64,000 nt of DNA. Source: Gigaspora rosea. Lineage: Eukaryota; Glomeromycota; Glomeromycetes; Diversisporales; Gigasporaceae. Both the position numbers and the translations under genes were made by a program. The notes under the pieces were generated by a model that worked only from the letters and a program-made list of their open reading frames with translations, did not search any database and was not told the origin of the DNA. Below, piece after piece: positions 1 through 11,281 of this stretch. How positions within the stretch are numbered: the first letter of the stretch is position 1; the number at the start of each line of letters is the position of its first letter. The stretch is from assembly GCA_003550325.1 (NCBI GenBank), contig QKWP01000116.1, positions 167,575 to 231,574 of the forward strand, written 5' to 3'.

Positions 1-689
1 GTGACGCACGAAGAATCTCAGAATGAACTAAATTGGGTGGGATACTTTATTATAAGTAAAGAAAAGCTTATTAAATGGTTTATTTATATTACACTGAAAA
101 CAAAAACATATTTTAATTTTCTCATGTAAACGATTTTCTAGACTCACCGAAACATCTCCTTTTGTCCATTACTTTCTAATTTAGTACTTACACTGTAACT
201 AAAACTTCGATGAGGCCACAAATTAAGTAAATTTGGTTTTATTATGCTCTTTGTTTGAATTCTTTGAAGCATTATTTTTGAGGAACGGCCTATTAAACCT
301 TCCATTCTTTCTGTTATGACAGAACTTCAATATCAGAAGGCAGTTTATTATTGAACGAAAAAGTGTCAGTCTGAATCAATCGTAGAAATAAATATAAGCT
401 TAACGAGTAAGTAATATATGGTTTTTTTTATAAGTTTCAAGTTACACAGATCTTGCTGATTTACTTATCAATCTACTCAGGTCTATAACATAATCTATGC
501 AGAAGAATTATTAGGCCTCGCAAAGTTAATTTAGAAATCCTTAACTTCCAAGGGTTTACTGGAAAAGCATTTTACTTGTTCAGATATTATACCAACTTTC
601 GAATCAGTTAAATCACATAATGCTGTCAATACATACTTGCGCTAATGCTATAAATAAGATAATAGTGTTAGAAATTAAGTAAAACAAGT
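1..689. other. Unclassified AT-rich flank
   Basis: No convincing reading frame, inverted repeat or tandem repeat was seen. It is the flank into which the outer hAT-type element inserted; the last eight bases before that element (ATTAGTAG, 690-697) are its target duplication. Confidence 0.5.
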
Positions 690-724
690 ATTAGTAGTAG
701 TGATGGGCAAATCCCGATTTTTTC

Positions 725-835
725 AAAAATCCCGTGCGGGATGCGGGATCCTGCGTGGGATAGCGTGGGATGCAGAATCCCATGCGGGATAGCGCGGGAT
801 TCACAGGATTCGCGGGATCGAGTAGAGTTTCTGAA
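725..835. repeat. Subterminal GGGAT-rich repeats of the outer hAT
   Basis: Variants of GCGGGATGCGGGATC recur about eight times just inside the left terminus, with a shorter set at 2090-2135 in the inner hAT. GC-rich clustered subterminal repeats are typical hAT transposase-binding regions; that role is inferred here. Confidence 0.6.
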
Positions 836-1538
836 TTTTTCGCGATTAATAAATAAATATATATATATATCATCACTAGGAATGTAATTTCTCATTAAAA
901 TAATAATTATTTCTTATAAATCTAACTACATTTATTACAAATAAAAATGCTTATATAGAGTTTACCTACTTTTAATACATTTGGATCTTATAATTATTAA
1001 ATTCATCAATTTAGATTTGCCTTAATTTTATCAATCTTTAAAATATTATTATATAAATATATATTTAAAAATTGTAATGGTAACAAAGCAATCAATCATA
1101 AGCGTATAAAAAATTTATAAGTAATTAGGTGCATAATCAGATATAAATGTGCTAAAATTATAAGTGATTAGGTACTGTACATACGTACAAAAATTTATAA
1201 CCAGGTTATATATATACAAAATTCATAAGCGACTCATAAGAAATTCATAATCAGCTTATAATTTCTGAATTACATAACTGATTGGCTCGAATTTTATTTA
1301 ACCTTATCATTCATATTAAATAATCACTGAAATTGGAGATTTTCTCCCATATGGTACACAATATTCTTGGGACATTATTCATGCAAGAAATGAAAAGTCT
1401 AGATTGCCACTTTATTAATCATGAAAATTTAAAAAATTTATTTCAACATACAGTTTGCGCATTATCTATGTACGCACGTATATATGGGAACGAAAATAAA
1501 TAAAAGATTTGATATTTTTATGTAAATACATCAAATTT

Positions 1539-1590
1539 GTTTTGTCTCTCATTTTGGGGATAACCAACTATGAAAAAACATTTGGGTGTT
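1539..1590. repeat. DIRS split repeat B2
   Basis: TTTGTCTCTCATTTTGGGG and the following AACCAACTATG block are repeated at 6994-7040 (B1). This is the outer B copy, at the 3-prime end of the retrotransposon in coding orientation. Confidence 0.75.
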
Positions 1591-1671
1591 CTCTCCTGCT
1601 AATCGAGCAACTCACGCAGTTTTCTAGAATCGTTTGCTTTTCTTTTTGCTTATCTCTTTTTTGTTAACATA

Positions 1672-1780
1672 TGACTGTCGTCCTGACAGGTCAAACTATA
1701 TCATTTGTATATAGCTGTCGTCCCGACAGGCTATAAAATTTTAAGCCCTACCTCTGCATGACTGTCGTCCGACAGGTCAT
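1672..1780. other. Three hairpins with a shared CTGTCGTCC...GACAG core
   Basis: Three short hairpins lie at 1672-1693, 1710-1735 and 1759-1780. All share the core CTGTCGTCC-GACAG, but their outer stems differ and still pair: TGAC/GTCA, TATAGC/GCTATA and ATGAC/GTCAT. They lie between A2 and B2 of the DIRS element. Covarying stems suggest selection on structure in RNA or single-stranded DNA. The function is unknown. Confidence 0.6.
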
Positions 1781-1815
1781 TGTGAAATTCGATCATTAGG
1801 GCAGGAGGGAGGGTC

Positions 1816-2058
1816 TATTTAACCAGAACAAAAGTTGGGTTCGCAGAAGAAACAAGACTATCTCTTCTACGTACCTCACCAAATACGTATATACCAAAAC
1901 ACTAACCCATTACTTCATACTTACATAACTATCCTCTCAGATTTTCCCATTACCTTATTTAACACTCTCATCAGAATTAGCTCACACTTACCTAACATCA
2001 CGGATCGATCAACTGATCGATCATCAGGTCAATCATAATCGAACATGTCACATGTCAG
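1816..2058. repeat. DIRS repeat A2, first part
   Basis: Matches 11282-11520 over about 240 bp, from ATTTAACCAGAACAAAAG through GAACATGTCACATGT, at roughly 95 percent by eye. It is interrupted at 2058 by the inner hAT and resumes at 6927. The run 2004-2031 holds a palindromic GATCGATC cluster, also present in A1. Confidence 0.85.
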
Positions 2059-2387
2059 TAGTGATGGGCAAATCATGATTTTTTGAAAAATCCTGCGTGG
2101 GATGCGGGATCTGCGGGATCGAGTAAGGTTCCCGAATTTCTCATGAATAATAAGATCATCACTGGAAATATAATCACTTGTTAAAATAATATATTTTATG
2201 TATTCATTTCTTATAAAACTTAATATTTTATTATAAATTAAAATTCTTATGTAGATTTTGCCTACTTTAAAACATAAAATTTCTTATAAAATTAATATTC
2301 TTATGCAGATTTCACCTACTTTAAAACATATAAAATTTCTTATACAATTTAAGCTTAAAGTGATCGAATCTGATAATCTTTAAACTC

Positions 2388-3075
2388 ATCGATTCAGATT
2401 CGCCTTAATTTTAACAAATTGTTTTTAAAATATTATTAAATAAATATTTTAAACTATATAAATTAAAATTTAATGAATTAAATAATTAATAATATAATAA
2501 TATTTAATAAAATAATGATAAAAATAATATACTTACCAATTTATTTTTATATATTTACTTTTTATATTTTTAATTATCAATTCAGATTCGCCTTAATTTT
2601 ATCAAATTGTTTTTTATATAAATATTTTAAATTATATAAATTAAAATTTAATAAATTAAATTATTAATAATATAACAATATGAATTTAATATTTTTGCGC
2701 ATGTGCGCTGTAGCGCACCTCATATGATTTGGTGTAATGTGAAATCAAACCAACCAAAATAACCCGTTTTTTTTGTTAGTTAGAGTTAGAGTGAGGTTAT
2801 AAAAGTGTGTAGGCGAGAGGGGGTTTGATAGTAAAATTTTGCAAGGAATTTTTTTTGTTAGAGCACGAAGAGTGGTTTCATAAGCAAAATTATGAGCCAC
2901 AGGCGATTTTTTAAAAGATCGCTATTTTTTCTCAATTTTACGTTACACCTGATCCTATGATCTGATTGGTTTATCAGATGGGTGCGTTACAACGCATATG
3001 CGCTAAATTACATAAACCTAACAATATTTAATAAATAAAATAATTATAAAAATAATATACTTACCAATTTATTTT
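2388..3075. repeat. Tandem duplication inside the hAT left arm
   Basis: A segment of about 180 bp beginning ATTCAGATTCGCCTTAATTTT occurs at 2388-2560 and again from 2578. The second copy is split by the MITE at 2682-3018 and resumes to about 3075. The first copy therefore serves as an unoccupied reference for the MITE. Confidence 0.75.
2682..3018. mobile_element. MITE E1 (337 bp), core-sharing family
   Basis: It is flanked by TAACAATAT at 2673-2681 and 3019-3027. The inverted ends include GCGCATGTGCGCTGTAGCG on the left and GCGCATATGCGTTGTAACG (inverted) on the right. The interior has the shared core (TTGTTAGAGCACGAAGAG ... TTTTACGTTACACCTGATC ... TCTGATTGGTT) also found at 13927-14245, 37834-38201 and 46119-46456. 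Length and duplication size match E4 (338 bp, 8 bp). No coding capacity. Confidence 0.85.
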
Positions 3076-3470
3076 TATTATTATTATAATTTTGCCTTTA
3101 TATTTTTTTGTTATTTTTAATTAATTTTATATTTTTTATATTTTATATTTTTTTGGTATTTTTATTTTGAAATTTTTTTAATTTTATAAGTTTTAGTTTT
3201 TTTATTTTTATTTTTATATTGTTTTTATATTTTTTGTATTTTTTATTTTTTTTGATATTTTTATTTTGTATTTTTTTTAATTTTATATTTTATATTTTTT
3301 TTATATTTTATATTTTATATTTTTTTTATATTTATTTTTATAATTTATATATTTTGATATTTTATATTTTATAATTTTATTATTTATCTAAATTTTTTAA
3401 TAATTTTTTAAATAATTAAAATTAATAAATTTGTATTACTATTGAAATTTATTTTAATAAAATCATTATA
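3040..3470. repeat. Low-complexity T/A tract
   Basis: Almost pure T and A, with repeated TTTTATATTTTTT blocks on the plus strand. It lies downstream of the hAT transposase stop codon and has no coding signal. Confidence 0.7.
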
Positions 3471-3487
3471 AATTTCTTACATTTAGT

Positions 3488-6159
3488 TTATTCAATATCT
3501 TGATTTTCAATATCCTGATCTTCAATATCCTGATCTTCAATATCTTGATTTTCATAATATTGATTATCACTATCTTCACTATATTGATAATCACTATATT
3601 GATTATTACTATCTTGATTTTCATTATAATAATTAATATTGAATCCATCTATATCTTCCAAATCCTCTTCATCAGATAAATCTGATTCATTTTCATCATT
3701 ATCAAATAAATCTTCCCAATATTTATCTTTTAAATCAATTTTATCTATATTAAAACAACCTAAATTATCTGATTTGCTTATTTTTTTAATAAATTCATTT
3801 TTAGTATTATAAATATCTTTTAATTTACTACTGCTGAATATATAAACTAATTTGAAAACTCTTGGTGATTTAAGTCTATTCCTTTTTTTTGAATGAATAT
3901 AACTAAAATCAGACCAATTACTTTCTGCTGCTGCAGAGAATATAGGTATAGTTAAAATTCTTTTTCAAATTGAGTAAGTTCAGGAGCAGAATTTGAAAAT
4001 TTCCAGTCCATCAAGTTAATTGATTAACATCATTAACTGTTTCCCATACCATAGTATTGTTAAATGGACCTGAATGATTTAAATATTCAAATAATTGACC
4101 ATAAATTTTAGTACAAGTTTCAGGATAATATCTTTTAACAAAATCAGATACCGTTGTCATACTGTTGTCATAATATCATTAGCTAATATTTTTCCTTGAA
4201 ATCTAGAATCAACAAGATACGCTATTTCTATAATAGGGTTATACATACTATTCTATCTTTTTAGAATAATATCAAGAATTTGTTCAGATGCAGAGCTTTT
4301 CACCAAATCTATAAATAAAATTTGAAATTAAAATATTAATTGTATAAATTTTATAAATAAAATATAATAATAATAAATTATACTAATAAGATTTAATATT
4401 ATATATATATTTTAATTATTAATTAAGTAAATTTAAAATAGATAAATAATAGTTTACTAGAGGTTGTTAATATTCTCTTTCTATTTTATAACAGTTTTCT
4501 ATTACAATTTAGAATTTGAAAGCAGTTTTATAATAAAATAGTTAATATAAATTAGATAAAAGATTCTAATTTTAGCTTTCATATGTAATATTTTTAAGGT
4601 TTAAACATTTAATTTAGAACCCAGACTTTATTTCTTAGTATATTTTTAAAATAGAGCTCTAATTATTAATAATACCTAGGATAGATAATAAATATTTTTT
4701 AAAATATATATAATAATGATAATATTAAATATTATTAATTTAATTTAATAAAATTATTTATTAAATTAAATATTTACATTCATTAGTTTCAAGGTTTTTA
4801 TACCATCTATAAAATTGTGATAGATATGATATGTTACTTTCAAAAATAGTAATACCACTTACTATAGTTTTTAAAATAACTAATAAATTTTGTGCTTCAT
4901 TCCAAAAATCATTATTTTGAACTATTTCTATAATTTCTGAGTCAATAATAGCTGTCGGATGATTAATTAATTCAGTGGTTGCTAAACTAATTGCTAACTG
5001 ATTAACTTTGATTGAACTTAAACAACTTGCTGATGAACCCCATCTGGTTTCAACAGGTAATTTAATAGTTTGTAATTTGATCCATATTTATCTTCTTGAT
5101 ACCTTTTTAAAATTGCTGCAGGTATTGTGTGATTTTTAAAAAATTTTACTATCATTATTGCATTTAATAGTATATTTTGTGCCCAATCTAATTTAATTAT
5201 ATCGCCAACAAGTAAGTTAAGATTATAAGCTAAATATCCCAAAAAAATTATACTTGGATATTTTTTATCTAAAATTTTCCATGCTTTTTTCATAACAAAA
5301 GCATTGTCAGTTATAATTGCTGAAACTTTTTTAGGATTATAATTTAAAATAATTTTTTCTAAATCTGCTGCAATGTTATTACTATTTTGCTGAACTTCAC
5401 CTGTTGGTTTAGCAAATACAAATATGGGAACTGGTGTAGCAAGAATATAATTTGTCCAATGTTCGGAAACTAAATTTGACCTAAATATTATAATAATAGA
5501 TTTGAAAATATAAATTTTTTAAATAATTTAAATTTTTTTTAAAAGAAATTGATATTTTTGATCTTTTTTTTTAGTTAATACTAATATAAAAATATTAATT
5601 TCTTTTTTAAATTAATTAAATAAATAAAAAATTACTTACCAACTATCACTAATAATACTAATAAACTCAGCTTTATTAATAATTTTGTTAACTTCATTTT
5701 TAGTTTCTTCATATGCCTTATTTAATAAAGTTGTTAAAACCTTTTTTCTACCTGGTAATGTTAAAGCTGGTCTAGCTTTTTTGAATAAATTTTTTATAGG
5801 TTTTAATTCAGGTAAAGATAAGGGCAAACCACATTGGAAAATTGCTTGTGCAAATGATAGTTCAATATCATTTTGCTCTACTTGAGAGATTTTATCAGCA
5901 AAACTTTGAATATTTGAAGTTCTTAGCCTACTTGTATTAACAGTTGAATTTCTTTTTTCTGGTTCTTAAAATGTAGATCCAAAATGTCTTTGTTTATTTC
6001 TAAATTAGCATAATTACATACTCTTAAATGTCCTTCACATCTTATAACAGATTCATTGCCTTTATAATCACAATAATTACATTTAGCACGTCCTTGTTTA
6101 AATTCTTTGTCCAGACCAATTTTTGTAAAATGAAGCCAAATTGGATGATTACCACCCAT
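3488..6159 (-). pseudogene. hAT-family transposase (BED finger, RNase H fold, dimerisation domain), decayed
   Basis: Read on the minus strand. The N-terminus (6159-5923) has a BED-type zinc finger: CNYCDY, then H and C in GHLRVCNY. After a frameshift, 5930-5636 reads to ISDSW and meets a good 5-prime splice site GTAAGTAATT. The next exon opens after TATTTAG near 5485 and gives SEHWTNYI, ITDNAFVMKKAWKIL and VETRWGSS, typical hAT catalytic-core strings. A second intron probably ends near 4315. The C-terminus has the dimerisation block SAAAESNWSDFSYIHSKK, then an acidic tail ending in repeated DQDIE units, with a stop at 3488-3490. Frameshifts near 5930 and 5080 and in-frame stops near 4260 mean it cannot be functional. 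The domain order and strings match fungal hAT transposases. Confidence 0.88.
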
Positions 6160-6544
6160 AGTATAAAATATTGTTAAAAGAATGACTTAATAATATTTAT
6201 TTATTATAACAAGGATAAAATTATAGGTAATGGTAAACAAAAAATACCAACGGCAAAAAAATTAAATTTTTATTATATATATACTTAAATTAATATTCAA
6301 TATAAAAAATTTAAAATTTAATTTTCTTACAAAGATAATGCATCAGATTACGCCAAGCAGATTATCGAGTACATAGCACATTAAAATTCATATTTCTTAA
6401 ATTATCGACTTCAAAAATAAATGTATTATTTAGGATTTTAGTTCATCTTTATAAAGTATTATTGTATTTTTTTTTTAGATGTCTTGCACCGTACAGTGCA
6501 GGATTTAAAAACTTGATCATTGTATATGGAATGAAGATCGACTA

Positions 6545-6860
6545 ACATATTGGAGATAAGCTAAACTTAGTAGTGGCTAATTTTAAGTTCCGGCAGTATG
6601 CATAAAATAGTAATTATTAAGTACATATGATTCTTGGTGAATTGTCGATAAGCTAAACTTAGTAGTGGCTAATTTTAAGTTTTGGCAATATGCATGAAAA
6701 GATTAAACAAAAAGTTCTACATAGAAATGAATGCATATCATTTTTATCTACATCAATTACTAATTAGGAATTGACCTAATAATGTTAATGCAGACCGGAT
6801 GATATCTTAATGCAGGCCAGATGATATGCTAATGCAGGCCAGACAATCTCATATTAAAAA
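6545..6860. repeat. hAT right subterminal direct repeats
   Basis: GATAAGCTAAACTTAGTAGT and its extension occur at 6554 and 6649 (95-bp spacing). Then three to four copies of a 22-bp unit, TTAATGCAGGCCAGATGATA, follow at 6785-6845. The same 22-bp units occur at 11600-11655 in the outer hAT. They are probable transposase-binding arrays at the right end, by analogy with other hAT elements. Confidence 0.65.
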
Positions 6861-6926
6861 TCCTGCACGGGTTTTTTTAAATCCCGCGCGTGATCTCACG
6901 CGGATCCCGCGCGTTGCCCATCACTA

Positions 6927-6998
6927 CATGTCGGTCTCGTGATGTTTCAAGACAAAAGCCGCCTCGATACTTACGTATCGAGCGGTTTTTTGATTTGT
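6927..6998. repeat. DIRS repeat A2, remainder, and the B1 junction
   Basis: Resumes repeat A after the hAT (GTCTCGTGATGTTTCAA, CCTCGATACTTACGTA) and matches 11521-11573. At about 6990 it runs into repeat B1 (TTTGTCTCTCATTTTGGGG at 6994). This head-to-tail A/B junction is what a circularised element would provide. Confidence 0.8.
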
Positions 6999-7134
6999 CT
7001 CTCATTTTGGGGATAACCAACTATGGAAAAACATCTGGGTGGTTAACGAGCATCGCTCTTCATAAATTTAATACATATATCATTTAAAAAATACTACAAA
7101 TATTCTATACGCAAAACCTACAGATGACCATCAT

Positions 7135-8086
7135 TTATTCCCCAAATCCCATCACTACTGAAGCGCCCAAATTTGCAGTGCCCACTGCCCTCATATATAA
7201 TCTAGCTGCATCAGAAACCTAACCACCAATAGTCTGAATCTGCTCCAATGACAAACTACTTCTCATCGCTGCAGTGGCACCACCTATCCTAAGACTATGA
7301 GCCGTAAACTTCTCTTTTAAATTGGAATGACTAGCCACCCGTTTAACTACAGCTAAAACTGAAGAAACCGTCATTTTCAGCTTTGCTTTGGACAAAAACA
7401 ATGGCGCATCTTCTCTAGTCTCCGGTCTCACTCGCAAATACTCCTCCAATCTCTTTACTGGGCAGTATCTACTATTCAGTCTCTCAATTGGAACGAACTT
7501 CCTCTTGCCAGCTGATCTGTTTTCGATTTATTAATCCTCACCTACAACAAACCATCTACCAACTTAACATCACTCCTTTTTAAATTACAAAGCTCCCCAG
7601 GCCATCTCATAGTCCTTAAGCCTAGGGTTAATAAAGCCAAATCCCGAAGCCAAAACTCATAGCTAATACTCTCTGGGGGAAAATCAAAATAATGCTTCAC
7701 AGCCCTAATTGGCAAAGGATCTCTAGGCCACTTTGCCACTGTATCCCGGGCCGCACACCTTCTTATACCATTAACGACATATTGTACAGAGCTACATTTT
7801 GTCAGATCATGCAAATTTCGAGCTCTATAAACTCTAGAGATCAAAGCCAAACACTCAGCTAACTCAGAAACCACCCTGACATTTCCAACCAAGCAAGAAA
7901 AGCTGTTACCGTTGACGTTGTCGCAGGTAACGGAGTACAATTTACTTCTGTAGCAAACTCTACAAAAGTTTTCCATGCTTTTCCTAGTCTTTTCCTATAG
8001 GGCACGCTAATCGAATTTTCCATTAGGTACTCGGCATGCCCTAAGTACTCTTGGACCAGTCTAGCCGAATCGCTTTCAACCTCCAT
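7135..8086 (-). pseudogene. DIRS tyrosine recombinase, broken
   Basis: Minus strand; integrates the circular DNA of the DIRS element. It starts at 8086 and overlaps the 3-prime end of pol by 46 bp in another frame. The N-terminal core-binding part includes VQEYLGHAEYLMENSI. After a frameshift near 7950, the catalytic domain shows the first arginine region RWPGELCNLKRSDV, the KSKTDQ strand (near 7510), the HSLRIGG box (about 7290-7310), and the tyrosine in ARLYM (codon 7195-7197). The expected GGW is GG-stop: TGG has become TAG at 7217-7219, and a frameshift occurs near 7490-7540. The natural stop is TAA at 7135-7137. The motif set and its order make the family secure; the copy is inactive. 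Confidence 0.88.
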
Positions 8087-9900
8087 TTCTCATTGTTGCA
8101 AGGTTCCAAACACCCCGAGGGGCCAGGTTGAATTATCTCCTTTGGTGGTGGCAAGTCCATCTCCTCTCTTTGAGCCTCCATAATTATAGGCCACCACGGA
8201 GCTGCAATCCAGACCAGTACCACAATTATTATAAGTGCTCCGCATTCCTTGGCATGCATAATAGCTAAATGGATCATGGTAAACGGCGGGCACAAATAAT
8301 TTTTTACTCCTCCCAAATCCTGCAAAAAACAATCCACTGCTTCTGACCCTGGACAAAAATGCAAGCTGTTGAATTTTTTCTTCTTTGTATTCAGGTGGCT
8401 TGCAAACCTGTCGATATCGAAACTTCCCCACCGATCCTCCAACTGCTCCACTATTTCTGTTTTTAAAACCCAATCTCCTGGATCTAAAATTCTGGAAAAG
8501 GTGTCTGCCAGGTTCATCTCACTTGGGTCCAACAAACCTGAAAAATATCTATATCCATGTCCACGCATACATTCCATATCTCCCGAGCAATATTCTTTTG
8601 CCATTTTACCGGACCACTCTTCTGAACTACCTTTAAAGCTACCTTGTTGTCTATCATCAAGGTTATCATAGACCCCTTTAATTGCTCTTTGAAGGATTGA
8701 AGAACCCGCAGGACTGCTATAGATTCGAGCTGAGCAATCACGTTTGCCGAAAGTGTCTCTACCCAGTTTCCCATGGCAACCAAGTCCTGAAACACCCCAC
8801 ACCAACCTACTACTGACACATCTACATAGACCGTTTTTACTCTGGAGGGTTTCCAAGCTGGGCGACCATTCCAACTTTCTAGATTTTCTATCAACCACCG
8901 CACATCGTCTAACGCCTGCTCCGACAATACTATGTCCTTGTCCAATCACTCCACCAATGATTCCTCACATCTATTAACTTGTAGAATTCTAAGCTTTTCA
9001 CCTGTGCAGGAGCAAAAGATCTTGCTAGGCTCTGAATTCTGTCTGTAACCGAGGCCAAGCTCCGAGTTGAAACTTTCGGACTTTCCAATAACCCTTTTAA
9101 AGAGGATACTGTTAAGTCGATTTTCTTCTTCGGCGCAATAACCAAACCTTGTGCCGTATCTATAAACAGGCCGCAAAATTTCGGCTTCTGTACAGGGTCT
9201 CAACTTCCTTTTTCCTCTGCCCGAATCCATCCACAACCCTTTAAATCCACTTCTATTACCTTCTCCCTCTGATGCAATAAAACTTCTCTTGAAGGGTGTG
9301 CAATCCATACATCGCCGAGGTAATTTTCACAAAAAATTCCTCACGCTCTCCAGCTTCCAATCATTGCTCTCATGACTTTCGCAAAAATCCATGGGAACTG
9401 ACTTAAACCAAATGACAGCACCTTGTAGTAAAACCATTTCTCTTCGAAAACAAAGCCTAGAAATCGTTGAGCCACGGCATCCATCATTAAATGATAATAA
9501 CCTTCCTTTAAGTCGAAGGTCAAGACCCACCAATTCTTGTCGATAGTTCTCAACATTGTGCCCAAACCTTTGAACTTGAAAGATTTCTTGGGAAGAGACT
9601 TGTTTAATCTCCTGAGGTCGATGACCAATCTGAACTTTTTGGGTCCCTGTTTTGGAACTACAAATACTGGGCTGACTTCTAACAGAAACTCGGGTCTTCC
9701 TTTCCCTTAACCAACCAGCTCGATCATACCTGACCTCCTCAACCGATCCAACTCTAAGTTTATCCACTCCCGCTCCTCCGAAGTAAAGGCCCATGGCTTT
9801 GGTACTGGTAATGTCACTAACTTCATGACTTCTCTTGGGAACAGAGGTACCATTTTTTCCAACCACTCCATTACAATCGGCGCCGGCTTTATAACTTCCC
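8041..9900 (-). pseudogene. DIRS pol: reverse transcriptase and RNase H, broken
   Basis: Minus strand. The reverse transcriptase covers about 9870-8950: finger strings MVIDLRRLNKSLPK (9628 down) and LTFDLKEGYYHLMM, then the catalytic box, which reads YLGD instead of YLDD (near 9315). RNase H covers 8945-8514, with YVDVSVVGWCGVF, QLESIAVLR and LMIDNKVAL. After a frameshift near 8515, the DIRS-type tail follows: NLADTFSRILDPGDW, FDIDRFASHLN and APWWPIIM, ending at 8041. In-frame stops occur near 9710 and at 9341-9343 (TGA after SWRA, where CGA may have been). The role would be reverse transcription of the element RNA. The altered catalytic box and stops make it inactive. Confidence 0.88.
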
Positions 9901-10004
9901 TTCAATAATGAACTGCTGAGCCCGAATGCAACCTTCCCATAACAAACTGCTCCTTGTTCAATACTTCCTTTTTGTTCCTTGACATAGACTCTTCCTGAGT
10001 GTGG

Positions 10005-11036
10005 TCAACTTCTTCTGGGTCTTGTATTGTCCCCACGAAAGGGAATGTTCATATGCTTTCTAGAACCACGCTCATTCACATAATGACCCTTTCCTTCACA
10101 CAGAAAACAAACTACTTCTTTTGATAGCCCAGCTCTTGAGGCCGAACTGAAATTATTATACGCAGGGGAAGACGAATACTGAAACACCTGTTGTTGCCTC
10201 TGAGTATTTGCTGCAGGGTTTTGTGGAGTCACCTACTGCGGTGTGTGCTGACCCCGAAAAGTATGTACCAAAATACTCCTGTGGAGAGAATTCATTCCAA
10301 TTTCCTTTAAATGCAGTTGGACATGAAAAGGCCCCTTGTCCCCAATTATACAAATTGGGTTGCAAGTATGGTTGCGGCTGTACAAAGATAGGTATAAACA
10401 TGTTTGGGACCTGAGACTGCGATTGCCACTGCTGACCCTTCACTGTCTGGTCTTGATCGTAAGATCCTTGAACGTTTTCCTCTAAAGAATTGCTGCGCCG
10501 CCATCCTAGCTCTCTCATGCTTAGCACCAAACAATTCTGACATTGGGTCCATCGTCTCACTCGCTGCCATTTTAGCAGCTACACTCCATCCATCCTCATC
10601 CGCGACTCTAACTACGTAAGCCCTCTTAAGTGCAACCTGCCTTGCCAAATAAACATATTCAACATCACTAGATAATAGGGCTTTATCCAATAAAGACCCA
10701 ACCTTATACCATTTATTGTATTCCCATTAATTTCTCGCCTTAGACAGATCACGCTTCTTCCATATGCCTTCTTGGAACCCCAGTTAGGAGGCATCTCATT
10801 TGTAGTATAAGGCATCCAAGAAAGTTCGAACTCACTAGAAGTCTTTGACTTTGAACCCACATCATCTGATGGTATACCACCAAACTCGTCAGCGAAGGCC
10901 TCAAAATTAAATTTGTTACCATTACTTGAGGTTGGCTTCGAATCTTTATCCAGTTCAACTCTTTTCCTTTTTCAGGATTATCCAAACTACATAATCTGGA
11001 CCTTTTCTTAGCCTCACTAGTCAAACGGTTAACCAA
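10005..11036 (-). pseudogene. DIRS gag-like region with zinc-knuckle remnant
   Basis: Minus strand, first coding region after repeat A1. Open segments are spread over several frames (11036-10749, 10860-10612, 10690-10346, 10232-10005). Recognisable pieces are a charged N-terminal part and a Gln/Asn/Tyr-rich middle (about 10400-10200). Near the end, CFLCEGKGH has a C-x2-C-x4-H knuckle whose last cysteine is not where expected. By position and composition it is the nucleocapsid-type gag of the retrotransposon. Sequence alone would not identify it without its neighbours. Confidence 0.65.
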
Positions 11037-11281
11037 ATCCTGCTTACCCTGCCACAGAAATGCCCAGTTCGTGGCACAGAAACCTCAACAAGTCCATAGA
11101 CAAACGGCCAAAATTTGTTTCAAAATTGGTTTGCCCAATTTTTTGAGTTTGTTCAACATCACTATTAGTTGAAGATGAAGTTTCATCCTTTACCTAACTG
11201 ACCTATCTTTGCTTTGGCTCATAGTAAAAGGATAAGAAAAAGGATAAGAAAAAGGATAAATATTAGGCTAAAATTGCTCGA

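Larger units (their letters stand above)
2059..6926 (-). mobile_element. Full-length hAT transposon with decayed transposase
   Basis: The termini are TAGTGATGGGCAAAT at 2059 and the inverted TTGCCCATCACTA ending at 6926. The flanking octamers are CATGTCAG (2051-2058) and CATGTCGG (6927-6934). The unoccupied paralogous site is still visible in repeat A1 as CATGTTGG at 11513-11520, so both boundaries are exact. The 4,868-bp element encodes a minus-strand BED/hAT transposase (3488-6159). Its left end contains an internal duplication and a nested MITE. Confidence 0.92.

Noticed and set aside
3466..3648. Ile/Lys repeat frame on the minus strand
   Set aside because: It is a shifted reading of the acidic hAT transposase tail, which is open in another frame.
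8369..8977. Plus-strand frames opposite RNase H and the pol tail
   Set aside because: Antisense shadows of the DIRS pol region, with no domain of their own.
9327..9905. 192-codon minus-strand frame in pol
   Set aside because: It is an out-of-frame shadow; the reverse transcriptase motifs lie in the neighbouring frame.
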